A stretch of 5,007 nt of DNA from NCBI GenBank assembly GCA_003511945.1, contig DOJA01000314.1, positions 1,507-6,513 on the forward strand, written 5' to 3'. The first letter of the stretch is position 1. Every line of letters starts with the position of its first letter. The notes beneath the pieces are model-generated. The model was not told the DNA's origin. It saw only the letters and a program-made list of their open reading frames with translations, and made no database searches. The position numbers were made by a program, and so were the translations under genes. This DNA is from Phycisphaerales bacterium (lineage in GTDB: Bacteria > Planctomycetota > Phycisphaerae > Phycisphaerales > UBA1924). This document shows, piece after piece, positions 1-5,007 of the stretch.

Positions 1-1
1 G

Positions 2-919
2 GTCGATACGCTCGCGGCGGTCCGCTGGGACGCGGATGCGAGCGAGACAGGGCCGGTGTCGGCGCTGCTGGCGCTGCTCGACGAGGGCGAGTTCGGGGCG
101 TCGGAGCGGCATGAGCGCTCGCTGGTCGATGCGACGATGCGGCGCATCGCGTCGGATCAGGAGTCCCGGCGGGCCCGGTTCCGGATGCACCCGGCGCCAT
201 CAGAGCCGGGGCGCGTGCCCGGTTCGGTGCGGTTGAGGGATCTTGCGTCCGTGGCGGCGGCGGTGCTGCTGGGGTGCGCGGTGCTGTGGCCGATGCTGGC
301 CTCGTCGCGCGAACACAGTCGGCGGACGGCGTGCGCGGCGAACCTGGGACGGGCGGCGCTGGGGTTCAGCATGTACGCGGGGGACTACGACGGTGCGCTG
401 CCCTCGGCGCGGGCGTCATTCTTCGGAGGACGCTGGTGGGATGTCGGGCGCGGGGAGGCCTCGCACTCTGCGAACCTGTACCGGCTGATCACGGGGCACT
501 ACAACTCGCTGGTTGAGCTGGCGTGCCCGGGGAACCATGGAGCGCCGGTGCGGGCGGAGTCGCCGGCTGCGTCGGACTGGAGTTCGCCGGAGCAGGTGTC
601 GTACTCCTACCAGTTGTTCGGCGCGCGGCGGCCGACCTGGGGGGCGCCGGCGCGGTTCGTGGTGCTGGCCGACAAGTCGCCGGTGATCGACCGGGCGCGA
701 CGGGGCGAACGGTTCGATGCGGAGGCGAACTCGCTGAACCACTCCGGGGGCGGACAATCACTGCTGTTCAGCGATGGGAGCACGGTGTGGGCCTCGTCGC
801 CCCGGCTCGAGTCGGGGGACAACATCTGGCTGCCCGCGCCGATGGAGGGCTCGCTCCGCCCAACCCTGACAGGGCGCGAACAACCGTCGGGGCCGACGGA
901 CGCGTTTGTGGGGCCGTGA
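2..919 (+). CDS. Membrane protein with prepilin-like H-X9-DG type domain (5' end missing)
   Basis: The frame is open to the left edge, so about 305 residues are visible and the true start is outside; the GTG at 56 is only an internal candidate. Numbering from base 2: a charged N-terminal part (1-80), one hydrophobic segment at about 81-100 (DLASVAAAVLLGCAVLWPML), then SREHSRRTACAANL and MYAGDYDGALP at about 111-134, a CPGNHG motif near 175, and NHSGGGQSLLFSDGS near 246-260, ending in DAFVGP. The segment after the membrane helix resembles the 'C-NNL...Y..DY.G..P' start of planctomycete prepilin-like (DUF1559-like) proteins, and the late His-Asp-Gly motif resembles their H-X9-DG signature, here with ten residues between His and Asp. 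The expected topology is cytoplasmic N-terminus and exported C-terminal domain. Function is unknown. The N-terminal part looks like the cytosolic arm of an anti-sigma-like protein, but no zinc-binding motif is visible, so this is speculation. It ends 96 bases before rpmI on the same strand. Confidence 0.75.
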   Translation, partial: VDTLAAVRWDADASETGPVSALLALLDEGEFGASERHERSLVDATMRRIASDQESRRARFRMHPAPSEPGRVPGSVRLRDLASVAAAVLLGCAVLWPMLASSREHSRRTACAANLGRAALGFSMYAGDYDGALPSARASFFGGRWWDVGRGEASHSANLYRLITGHYNSLVELACPGNHGAPVRAESPAASDWSSPEQVSYSYQLFGARRPTWGAPARFVVLADKSPVIDRARRGERFDAEANSLNHSGGGQSLLFSDGSTVWASSPRLESGDNIWLPAPMEGSLRPTLTGREQPSGPTDAFVGP

Positions 920-929
920 ATCGGCCCGG

Positions 930-958
930 TTGAAGAGAGCGGGGCCTTGCGGTACGAT
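930..958 (+). promoter_or_regulatory. Candidate sigma70-type promoter for rpmI-rplT
   Basis: TTGAAG at 930-935 and TACGAT at 953-958 are separated by exactly 17 bases; each box matches four of six consensus positions (TTGACA, TATAAT). The site lies just after the stop of the upstream gene (919). Transcription would begin near 965, giving a leader of about 50 bases before the rpmI start. It is a sequence match only; in GC-rich DNA such a pair is less likely by chance than in AT-rich DNA, but it remains unproven. Confidence 0.5.
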
Positions 959-976
959 CCGCGGCCCGATTTTGAC

Positions 977-993
977 CGCCCGTCTTCCGGGCG
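977..993 (+). promoter_or_regulatory. Hairpin in rpmI leader
   Basis: CGCCCG (977-982) and CGGGCG (988-993) form a perfect 6-bp GC stem with the loop TCTTC. It lies between the candidate promoter and the ribosome binding site (AAAGG at 1004-1008), 22 bases before the start codon. No T-run follows it, so it is not a terminator. A role in leader regulation, for instance by L20 as known in other bacteria, is possible but not shown. Confidence 0.4.
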
Positions 994-1015
994 CGTCCCG
1001 TTCAAAGGCGCAGCC

Positions 1016-1324
1016 ATGCCCAAGATGAAGCCCCACAAGGGTCTGCTGAAGCGGATCCGCATCACCAAGACCGGCAAGGTCAAGCACAACAAGGCCGGGT
1101 ACAAGCACCTGCGGTCTTCCAAGGCGGCGACCCGCCTGCGCCGGCTCCGCAAGGGGAGCATCATGTCGACGGCGGACACGCGGCGGATCTCGCGGCTGCT
1201 GGGGCGGCGCCTGCGGGGTCGGACGCAGCCGCTGTCGGCGCTGCGCCGTTCGCCATCGCCCTCGGAACGACGCGAGATGCGGGCGAAGGCCCGGGCGGCG
1301 GCCGGGGCGGCCACGGGGTCCTGA
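1016..1324 (+). CDS. rpmI: 50S ribosomal protein bL35, with C-terminal extension
   Basis: The 102-residue product opens with MPKMKPHKG and continues with KTGKVKHNKAGYKHL and STADTRRISRLL, the hallmark sequence of bL35, a small basic protein of the large ribosomal subunit. The ATG at 1016 is chosen because it begins the conserved MPKMK start and has AAAGG at 1004-1008, seven bases upstream; the same frame opens earlier with a TTG at 947, but those codons do not match the family. bL35 is normally about 65 residues. Here the frame runs on for about 38 more (64-102), first Arg-rich, then Ser/Pro (RRSPSPSERRE), then Ala/Arg-rich. Codon third positions in the extension stay mostly G or C, so it looks genuinely translated in this frame. 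It is followed after 90 bases by rplT. The gene is expected to be driven by the promoter candidate at 930-958 and co-transcribed with rplT. Confidence 0.96.
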   Translation: MPKMKPHKGLLKRIRITKTGKVKHNKAGYKHLRSSKAATRLRRLRKGSIMSTADTRRISRLLGRRLRGRTQPLSALRRSPSPSERREMRAKARAAAGAATGS

Positions 1325-1342
1325 TCGAAGCACGACACCATT

Positions 1343-1394
1343 GTCCGTCGGGACTTTGCAAGCCGGCCCGAACAGTCGGGACGCTCCGGCGGAC
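1343..1394 (+). promoter_or_regulatory. Structured rpmI-rplT spacer with alternative hairpins
   Basis: The octamer GTCGGGAC occurs twice, at 1347-1354 and 1375-1382, with one CCCGA (1367-1371) between. CCCGA can pair either with TCGGG at 1348-1352 (14-base loop) or with TCGGG at 1376-1380 (ACAG loop), but not both. The second form is further closed by GCCGG (1362-1366) with CCGGC (1386-1390); an outer GTCCG (1343-1347) and CGGAC (1390-1394) can also pair, sharing one base with the previous stem. The structure ends seven bases before the rplT ribosome binding site GGAGAG (1401-1406). The pairing is seen in the sequence; a regulatory role, such as L20 feedback or tuning of the rplT start, is inference. 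Confidence 0.4.
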
Positions 1395-1414
1395 GCACTC
1401 GGAGAGTTTGAGCC

Positions 1415-1789
1415 ATGCCACGCGTGAGAATCGGGTCCGCCCGCCGGCGGAAGCACAAGCGGATCGTTCGCGAAGCACGCGGGTACTTCGGCACGCGGTC
1501 GCGTCATCCGCAGCAGGCCAAGATCACGATCATGCGGGCGCTGCGGTACGCGTGGCGGGACCGTCGGGCGCGGAAGCGGGACATGCGGGCGCTGTGGATC
1601 ACGCGCATCACGGCGGCGTGCCGCATGCGTGGGACGCGCTACTCGCTGTTCATGAACGGGCTCCGGATGGCGGGCATCAACCTGAACCGGAAGATGCTGA
1701 GCCAGGTCGCGATCGAGGACCCGGCGGCGTTCGACCGGCTGGTGGAGCAGGGCGTCAGGGCGAGCCGCGCAACGCCGGCGAAGTCCTAA
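1415..1789 (+). CDS. rplT: 50S ribosomal protein bL20
   Basis: The 124-residue product matches bL20 along its whole length: MPRVRIG at the start, REARGYFGTRSR at about 19-30, ALRYAWRDRRARKRDMRALW at about 42-61, RITAACR, YSLFMNGLRMAGINLNRKML, and a C-terminal IEDPAAFDRLVEQ. bL20 binds 23S rRNA early in large-subunit assembly and in several bacteria also represses its own operon. The usual length is about 117-120, so only a short tail (RASRATPAKS) is extra. The ATG at 1415 has GGAGAG at 1401-1406, eight bases upstream. The gene follows rpmI after a structured 90-base gap and is the last gene of this transcript: the next gene is convergent. pheS, often placed downstream in other bacteria, is absent here. 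Confidence 0.97.
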   Translation: MPRVRIGSARRRKHKRIVREARGYFGTRSRHPQQAKITIMRALRYAWRDRRARKRDMRALWITRITAACRMRGTRYSLFMNGLRMAGINLNRKMLSQVAIEDPAAFDRLVEQGVRASRATPAKS

Positions 1790-1825
1790 GAGCCGCTCGC
1801 GGATTGACTCATAGAGGGCCGGAGA

Positions 1826-1844
1826 GACGGGCGGGCCGCCCGTC
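1826..1844. repeat. GC-rich palindrome of the dispersed GGTGGPPV-coding type
   Basis: GACGGGCGG (1826-1834) and CCGCCCGTC (1836-1844) are perfect inverted copies around a single G. Read on the minus strand with its flank (from 1849), it encodes GGTGGPPV, a string I know from spurious short ORFs around dispersed palindromes in planctomycete genomes; this family link is recollection, not a search result. It stands alone in this window, between two convergent transcripts, 37 bases after the rplT stop. No T-run follows on either strand, so it is not an obvious intrinsic terminator, although the hairpin could slow polymerase or protect 3' ends. Confidence 0.55.
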
Positions 1845-1917
1845 CCACCAGAGGATGGATAGGTCATTCTGTGAGGAACTTGAACGGGGGAAGGCGTTCG
1901 GTTTGAGCCACCATGCG

Positions 1918-1950
1918 GGGCGGTCCAGATGGACCGCCCTGTTTCGTTTG
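1918..1950 (+). terminator. Rho-independent-type terminator of rpmI-rplT
   Basis: GGGCGGTCC (1918-1926) and GGACCGCCC (1931-1939) form a perfect 9-bp stem with an AGAT loop, followed on the plus strand by the T-rich tail TGTTTCGTTTG (1940-1950). This fits termination of the rpmI-rplT transcript, whose last stop is at 1789. The same stem lies 23 bases after the hpnE stop on the minus strand, but there it is followed by GCATGGTGG without a T-run, so it would be only a weak or factor-assisted terminator for that operon. Confidence 0.7.
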
Positions 1951-1962
1951 GGTGACCCGGTG

Positions 1963-3348
1963 TTATCGCATGGCGGCGAGCGCCGGGCAGAGGGCGCGGA
2001 CGGTGACGCCCGGCTTGAGGGGGGGCTCGATCGCTCCGGCGAGGGGCTCGCCCAGCACGGCGGCGGCGGCGGCGAATCCGCTGCGGGCGGCGCCTTCCAT
2101 CGTCGCGGGCCAGCCGGTGCGAACAAAGTCGCCCGCGAGGACGACGCCCTCCAGCGCGTTGGGGCCGAGGGTGTCGGGACGGGCGGCTTCGGCTTCGGGG
2201 GTGGGGGCGAAGGTGGCCAGCTTTTCCTTCACGGATCGCGACGCGGTGACCTGGGCGGAGGCCGCAGCGGGAAAGCACGCGCGGATGTCGTCGGTGACGC
2301 GGCGGGTGATGTCGTCCTCGGTGAGGGGCATCCAGTCGTCGGCGGCGCTGATGACGGCGTGGACGCGGCGGCCCTCTTCGTCTTTCCGGAAGATCCACTG
2401 CGTCGGACGCTCGACGAGCGCGGCGGCGGGCATGGGCATGACGGGGCGGTCGAAGGAGAGGTGGACGCCGAGGATCGGGCTGTGGGTCAGCGCGGCGAGG
2501 CGGTCGAATCGGGGGTCGGCGGCGCGGACGGCACCGTCGACGATTCGAGCGGCGCGCTCGAAGGGCAGGGCGCAGACGACGGCGTCGGCGTGGAGCAGCG
2601 GGGCGTCGGCGCACTCGACTTCGCGGGGGGTGATGCGGGTGACGCTCGTTCCGAGTCGGAGGACGCCTCCCGCGGCGCGGAGGGCGGCTTCGGCGGGGTC
2701 GTAGAGCTGGAGGAGGGGTACGGCGGAGACCCCGATGGCGGCGGCGTCGCGGTGGGCGAGGAAGCCCTCCTGGAAGACATGCAGGGCGGTTGCGGCGCAG
2801 ACTCGCGCGGGCGTCAGGTTGCAGGCGCTGACGACGACGGGCTCCCAGAATCGGCGGATGTCGTCGTCGCGCTGCGCGTGGGCGGTGAGCCACTGGGCGA
2901 AGGTCTGGCGGGTGTGGTTGGCGCGGTCGCAGCGGGCGATCGCGCCCATGGCGAGGGCGACGCGGGCCTTCTGGGCGCTGGTGAGGAAGGCGGCGCCGAT
3001 GAAGGCGCCGGCGAAGTGGGCGGGGGCTGGGAGAAGGCCGGGACGGAACACGCTGACGCGCCCGCCGGTCTCCACCCAGCAGATCTCCCGGAGCCACTGG
3101 AGTCGGTCGCGCACGCCCAGCATGCGGCAGAACCGGAGGTAGTTCGTGCAGCAGCCCATGGCGATGTGCTGACAGTTGTCGAGGACCTCGCCGGTCCGGG
3201 GGTCGATGAAGGAGGTGGCGCGCCCGCCCAGCTTCTTGCGGGTCTCGAGGAGGGTGACGGCGACGCCGGCGCGGGCGAGACGGAGGGCGCAGGCGATGCC
3301 GGCGATGCCGGCGCCGACGACGATCACGCGGCGGGCCGCGGCGCTCAC
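1963..3348 (-). CDS. hpnE: Hydroxysqualene dehydroxylase HpnE (FAD-dependent)
   Basis: The 461-residue protein is a flavin amine-oxidase/phytoene-desaturase-like enzyme. RRVIVVGAGIAGIACALRLA (6-25) is the dinucleotide-binding GxGxxG motif, E35 is the expected ribose-binding acid, and LGGRATSF (40-47) follows. DNCQHIAMGCCTNYLRF (57-73) matches the DN.QH..GC signature of HpnE, and LAGDFVRTGWPATMEGA (404-420) is the C-terminal FAD-binding and active-site block typical of the family. HpnE reductively removes the hydroxyl of hydroxysqualene to give squalene, the last step of the HpnCDE route. It is probably peripheral to the membrane, where the substrate resides; no clear transmembrane helix is seen. 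The start is GTG at 3348, with AGGGGG at 3356-3361 (minus) seven bases upstream, and its first bases overlap the hpnD stop (GTGA). It is the last gene of the operon. Length fits the family, with a slightly long tail after the FAD block. Confidence 0.94.
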   Translation of the reverse strand: MSAAARRVIVVGAGIAGIACALRLARAGVAVTLLETRKKLGGRATSFIDPRTGEVLDNCQHIAMGCCTNYLRFCRMLGVRDRLQWLREICWVETGGRVSVFRPGLLPAPAHFAGAFIGAAFLTSAQKARVALAMGAIARCDRANHTRQTFAQWLTAHAQRDDDIRRFWEPVVVSACNLTPARVCAATALHVFQEGFLAHRDAAAIGVSAVPLLQLYDPAEAALRAAGGVLRLGTSVTRITPREVECADAPLLHADAVVCALPFERAARIVDGAVRAADPRFDRLAALTHSPILGVHLSFDRPVMPMPAAALVERPTQWIFRKDEEGRRVHAVISAADDWMPLTEDDITRRVTDDIRACFPAAASAQVTASRSVKEKLATFAPTPEAEAARPDTLGPNALEGVVLAGDFVRTGWPATMEGAARSGFAAAAAVLGEPLAGAIEPPLKPGVTVRALCPALAAMR

Positions 3349-4298
3349 GCGGTCGCCCCCTGGCGGGCGGGGCGGCGGAGGATCCAGCCGTTGAGGAGGG
3401 CCTTGAGCGCGATGCCGGCTTTGGTGGCGGACTGGAGGCGGACCCGGCGGTCGGCGGCGACTCGGGCGGGGGCGTTCTCGATGACGCGGAGCAATCCTGA
3501 GTAGATCGCGGTCATCGCCCGGAGCCCCGGCGCGCAGGGCGGGTCGATCATGTCGTCGAGCGGGGCCGAACCCTCGTAGGCGTGGCGGGCCCAGGCGCTG
3601 ATCGCGTTGATGAAGGATGCGCAGGCCTCGGGGCGGGACCAGTTGCGGACCTCTTCGACGCTGAGCCCGGCGGCGCGGAACTCCGCGCGCGGGAGGTACA
3701 CGCGTCCGGCGTCGTAGTCCTCGCCGAAGTCGCGGAGGATGTTGGTGAGCTGGAAGGCGAGCCCCCGCTGGACGGCGAGGCGGTGGGCGGCGGCCCGGTC
3801 GGCGCCGGGGCGGAGTCCCCAGATCCGCACGCAGATCAGGCCGACGGTGGACGCGACGCAGTAGCAGTAGCGTTCGAGTTCGGCGCGGTCGGCGCAGACC
3901 AGGACGGGCTCGCGCGACGACGCGGCCTGGGCGTCGTGCTGCAGGTCCCAGGCGAGCCCCGCCAGCAGCGATCGCAGGTCGGCGGGGTCGAGCTCGAAGC
4001 GCCGGTAGGTCTCACGGAAGGCGGTCCAGACGGGGCAGCGCTCATCTTCGGCGAGGTCGGTCCCGGCGATGAGGCGTTCGGCGCTGGCGGCGAATCGCTC
4101 GAGCCCGGCGCGCTTGAGCTCGGGGGTGGCGGCCTCGTCGGTGAGATCGTCGGCGGCCCGCATCCAGGCGTAGACGGAGTAGACGGCGGAGCGCCTGGGT
4201 TCGGGGGTGAGGCGCAGGCCGTAGTAGAAGTTGCGGGCCCGGGTGCGGACAACCGCGGCGCAGTGGGCGTAGGCGGCATCGAGGGAGGGCGTGCTCAC
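3345..4298 (-). CDS. hpnD: Presqualene diphosphate synthase HpnD
   Basis: The 317-residue protein belongs to the squalene/phytoene synthase (all-trans prenyltransferase, head-to-head) family. NFYYGLRL (23-30) and YSVYAWMRAADDLTDEA (40-56) carry the first aspartate-rich motif, D50-D51-x-x-D54; YCYCVASTVGLI (144-155) is the conserved central helix; QLTNILRDFGEDYDAGRVYLP, spanning 183-203, carries the second, D190-x-x-x-D194, which binds the Mg-diphosphate of the prenyl donors. HpnD condenses two farnesyl diphosphates to presqualene diphosphate. I choose the GTG at 4298: it follows a GGAG at 4308-4311 (minus) nine bases upstream, gives the normal family start (STPSLDAAYAHC), and overlaps the hpnC stop by GTGA. 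The frame is open up to 4592, but that upstream part is Arg/Pro-rich shadow of hpnC. Its neighbours make HpnD more likely than a carotenoid CrtB or CrtM, although the three are close relatives. Confidence 0.93.
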   Translation of the reverse strand: MSTPSLDAAYAHCAAVVRTRARNFYYGLRLTPEPRRSAVYSVYAWMRAADDLTDEAATPELKRAGLERFAASAERLIAGTDLAEDERCPVWTAFRETYRRFELDPADLRSLLAGLAWDLQHDAQAASSREPVLVCADRAELERYCYCVASTVGLICVRIWGLRPGADRAAAHRLAVQRGLAFQLTNILRDFGEDYDAGRVYLPRAEFRAAGLSVEEVRNWSRPEACASFINAISAWARHAYEGSAPLDDMIDPPCAPGLRAMTAIYSGLLRVIENAPARVAADRRVRLQSATKAGIALKALLNGWILRRPARQGATA

Positions 4299-5007
4299 GG
4301 GGCGGCGCTCCAGCGCCGGCGCGCAAGGATCGCGGTGAGCACAAGGGCGGCCTTGCGCCACTTGGGCAGGACCGGGCGGGTCCACAGAGTTGCGCAGCCG
4401 ATCCGTTCGACGGCGGTCAGGACAGACTCGCCCCCGGCGCCGAAGAGCCAGACCACGGGGCTGAGGTCGGTGGCCAGCGCCCGCGGGAGGGGCCGCCCGA
4501 CGGCGAAGAGCGCCCGCGTGCGCTCGACGAGGGGGCGGAGCGCGCGGATGTACGCGACGCGGACGGCGGGGTCGTCCGGTCGGTCGGCCCACGCGCGGAG
4601 GGTGTCCGGGTCGAGGGAAGTCTCTTGCGCCGGGAGGTAGACGCGCCCGCGCTCGGAGAGGTCGCGCCGGACATCCTGCCAGAAGTTGGTGAGCTGGAGG
4701 GCGGTGCAGGTGGCGTCGGACATGCGGGCGAGGTCGGCGTCGCGCCCGGACCAGTCGGCGTGGCCGCCCAGGGCGAGGACGATGCGCCCGACGGGGTCGG
4801 CGCTGCGGGTGCAGTAGTCGACGAGCTGGTCCCAGGTGTCGTAGCGGGTGATGCGCTGGTCCTGTTCGAAGGCGTCGATGAGGTGCTCGAACGGGTCAAT
4901 GGAAAGCCCGTGGCGGCGGACGGTGGCTTCGAGCGCGACGAAGACGGGGGGGGCTGGGCCACTCGCACTGGGTCGCGCAGGGGCTCCTGCTCGACAAGTT
5001 CGACCCC
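4295..5007 (-). CDS. hpnC: Hydroxysqualene synthase HpnC (5' end missing, probable frameshift)
   Basis: This is the C-terminal part of a second squalene/phytoene-synthase family protein. From about 4948 to the TGA at 4295-4297 it reads PVFVALEATVRRHG, then FEQDQRITRYDTWDQLVDYC, SADPVGRIVLALGG, and CTALQLTNFWQDVRRDL with the second aspartate motif (D-V-R-R-D) and GRVYLP. The PVFVAL start block, TRY.T, DYC..SA.PVGR and CTALQLTNFWQD are HpnC-like. HpnC converts presqualene diphosphate to hydroxysqualene. The first aspartate motif and the true start lie beyond the right edge. The ATG at 4723 is internal and not a start: the conserved sequence continues upstream of it. Upstream of the G8 run (4946-4953, plus strand) this frame turns into AT-ending codons, while the neighbouring frame reads VELVEQEPLRDPVRVAQPP with proper codon use, so the gene seems to change frame there. 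It is the first visible gene of the operon and overlaps hpnD by four bases. Confidence 0.88.
   Translation of the reverse strand, partial: GRTCRAGAPARPSASGPAPPVFVALEATVRRHGLSIDPFEHLIDAFEQDQRITRYDTWDQLVDYCTRSADPVGRIVLALGGHADWSGRDADLARMSDATCTALQLTNFWQDVRRDLSERGRVYLPAQETSLDPDTLRAWADRPDDPAVRVAYIRALRPLVERTRALFAVGRPLPRALATDLSPVVWLFGAGGESVLTAVERIGCATLWTRPVLPKWRKAALVLTAILARRRWSAAP
4946..4953 (-). other. C8 homopolymer at apparent hpnC frameshift
   Basis: Eight consecutive G on the plus strand (C8 in the coding sense of hpnC). Adding one C or removing two would join the upstream frame (VELVEQEPLRDPVRVAQPP) to the downstream frame (PVFVALEATVRRHG). Third codon positions are G/C in about 13 of 17 codons upstream in the alternative frame, against about 8 of 20 in the frame continuous with the rest of hpnC. 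Confidence 0.6.

Larger units (their letters stand above)
1790..1962. other. Convergent intergenic region between rplT and hpnE
   Basis: These 173 bases separate two converging genes. Besides the palindrome at 1826-1844 and the terminator at 1918-1950, there is a small stem GAACG (1882-1886) with CGTTC (1895-1899). I see no coding potential with a family match, tRNA or other RNA gene. The stretch between 1850 and 1910 is locally less GC-rich than the genes around it. Confidence 0.6.

Noticed and set aside
947..1015. An upstream TTG start that would lengthen bL35 by 23 residues
   Set aside because: The conserved bL35 start MPKMK begins at 1016 with a ribosome binding site; the TTG lies inside the promoter candidate and the added residues do not match the family.
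758..3097. A 779-codon open frame on the minus strand spanning rplT, rpmI and hpnE
   Set aside because: It is Arg/Pro-rich, runs antisense to rpmI-rplT and out of frame with hpnE, and has no family resemblance. Long open frames without stops are expected in DNA this GC-rich.
1408..3504. A 698-codon open frame on the plus strand antisense to hpnE
   Set aside because: Gly/Asp/Glu/Ala-rich shadow translation of hpnE; the HpnE frame has clear motifs throughout and this one has none.
4299..4592. An upstream start for hpnD giving a 415-residue protein
   Set aside because: The extra 98 residues are Arg/Pro-rich and overlap the conserved end of hpnC; the GTG at 4298 has a ribosome binding site and gives the normal length.
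4295..4723. ATG at 4723 as the start of a short 142-residue protein
   Set aside because: HpnC-like sequence continues upstream of this ATG to the C8 tract, so it is an internal methionine.
4417..4968. A 183-codon minus-strand frame beginning at a GTG at 4968
   Set aside because: After the C8 tract it is Ser/Pro/Ala-rich shadow of hpnC. Only the part before the tract appears to be real coding sequence, and it belongs to hpnC.
1..5007. CRISPR array, tRNA or rRNA gene, insertion sequence, toxin-antitoxin or defence genes
   Set aside because: Looked for on both strands; no regularly spaced repeats, no cloverleaf or rRNA-like stretch, and no transposase or defence motifs. The gene content is explained by the six listed coding regions.

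Overview
The window is GC-rich (about 70% by eye, third codon positions mostly G or C) and most likely comes from a planctomycete, probably of the class Phycisphaerae. Three signs support this: a membrane protein with the prepilin-like H-X9-DG type of domain that is abundant in planctomycetes, an hpnC-hpnD-hpnE squalene operon, and an intergenic palindrome that reads GGTGGPPV on the minus strand, a signature I associate with dispersed planctomycete repeats. The assignment is inference from content, not from a marker tree.

Layout. Bases 2-919 (+) hold the 3' part of a gene for a single-pass membrane protein with a prepilin-like outer domain; it is open at the left edge. A sigma70-like promoter candidate (930-958) and a short structured leader precede rpmI (bL35, 1016-1324, with an unusual C-terminal extension of about 38 residues) and rplT (bL20, 1415-1789). 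The 90-base gap between them can fold and contains a repeated octamer that offers two mutually exclusive hairpins. Bases 1790-1962 are a convergent intergenic region with a dispersed-type palindrome (1826-1844) and a rho-independent-type terminator (1918-1950). The rest is a minus-strand operon read from the right edge: hpnC (partial, 4295-5007), hpnD (3345-4298), hpnE (1963-3348).

Function. bL35 and bL20 are both large-subunit ribosomal proteins and are normally co-transcribed; infC and pheS, common neighbours elsewhere, are not adjacent here. HpnD, HpnC and HpnE are the three-enzyme bacterial route from two farnesyl diphosphates to squalene: HpnD makes presqualene diphosphate, HpnC converts it to hydroxysqualene, and HpnE removes the hydroxyl. 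The three genes are joined by two identical GTGA start/stop overlaps, which suggests translational coupling. No cyclase or carotenoid gene lies in the window, so the fate of the squalene is not shown.

Most notable anomaly: near the right edge the hpnC reading frame appears to change at a run of eight C (minus strand, 4946-4953). Codon usage and protein sequence favour one frame upstream of the run and another downstream. It may be an assembly error, a real mutation, or a slippery tract. I see no clearly new biological system; the window is mostly core metabolism and translation with a few local oddities.
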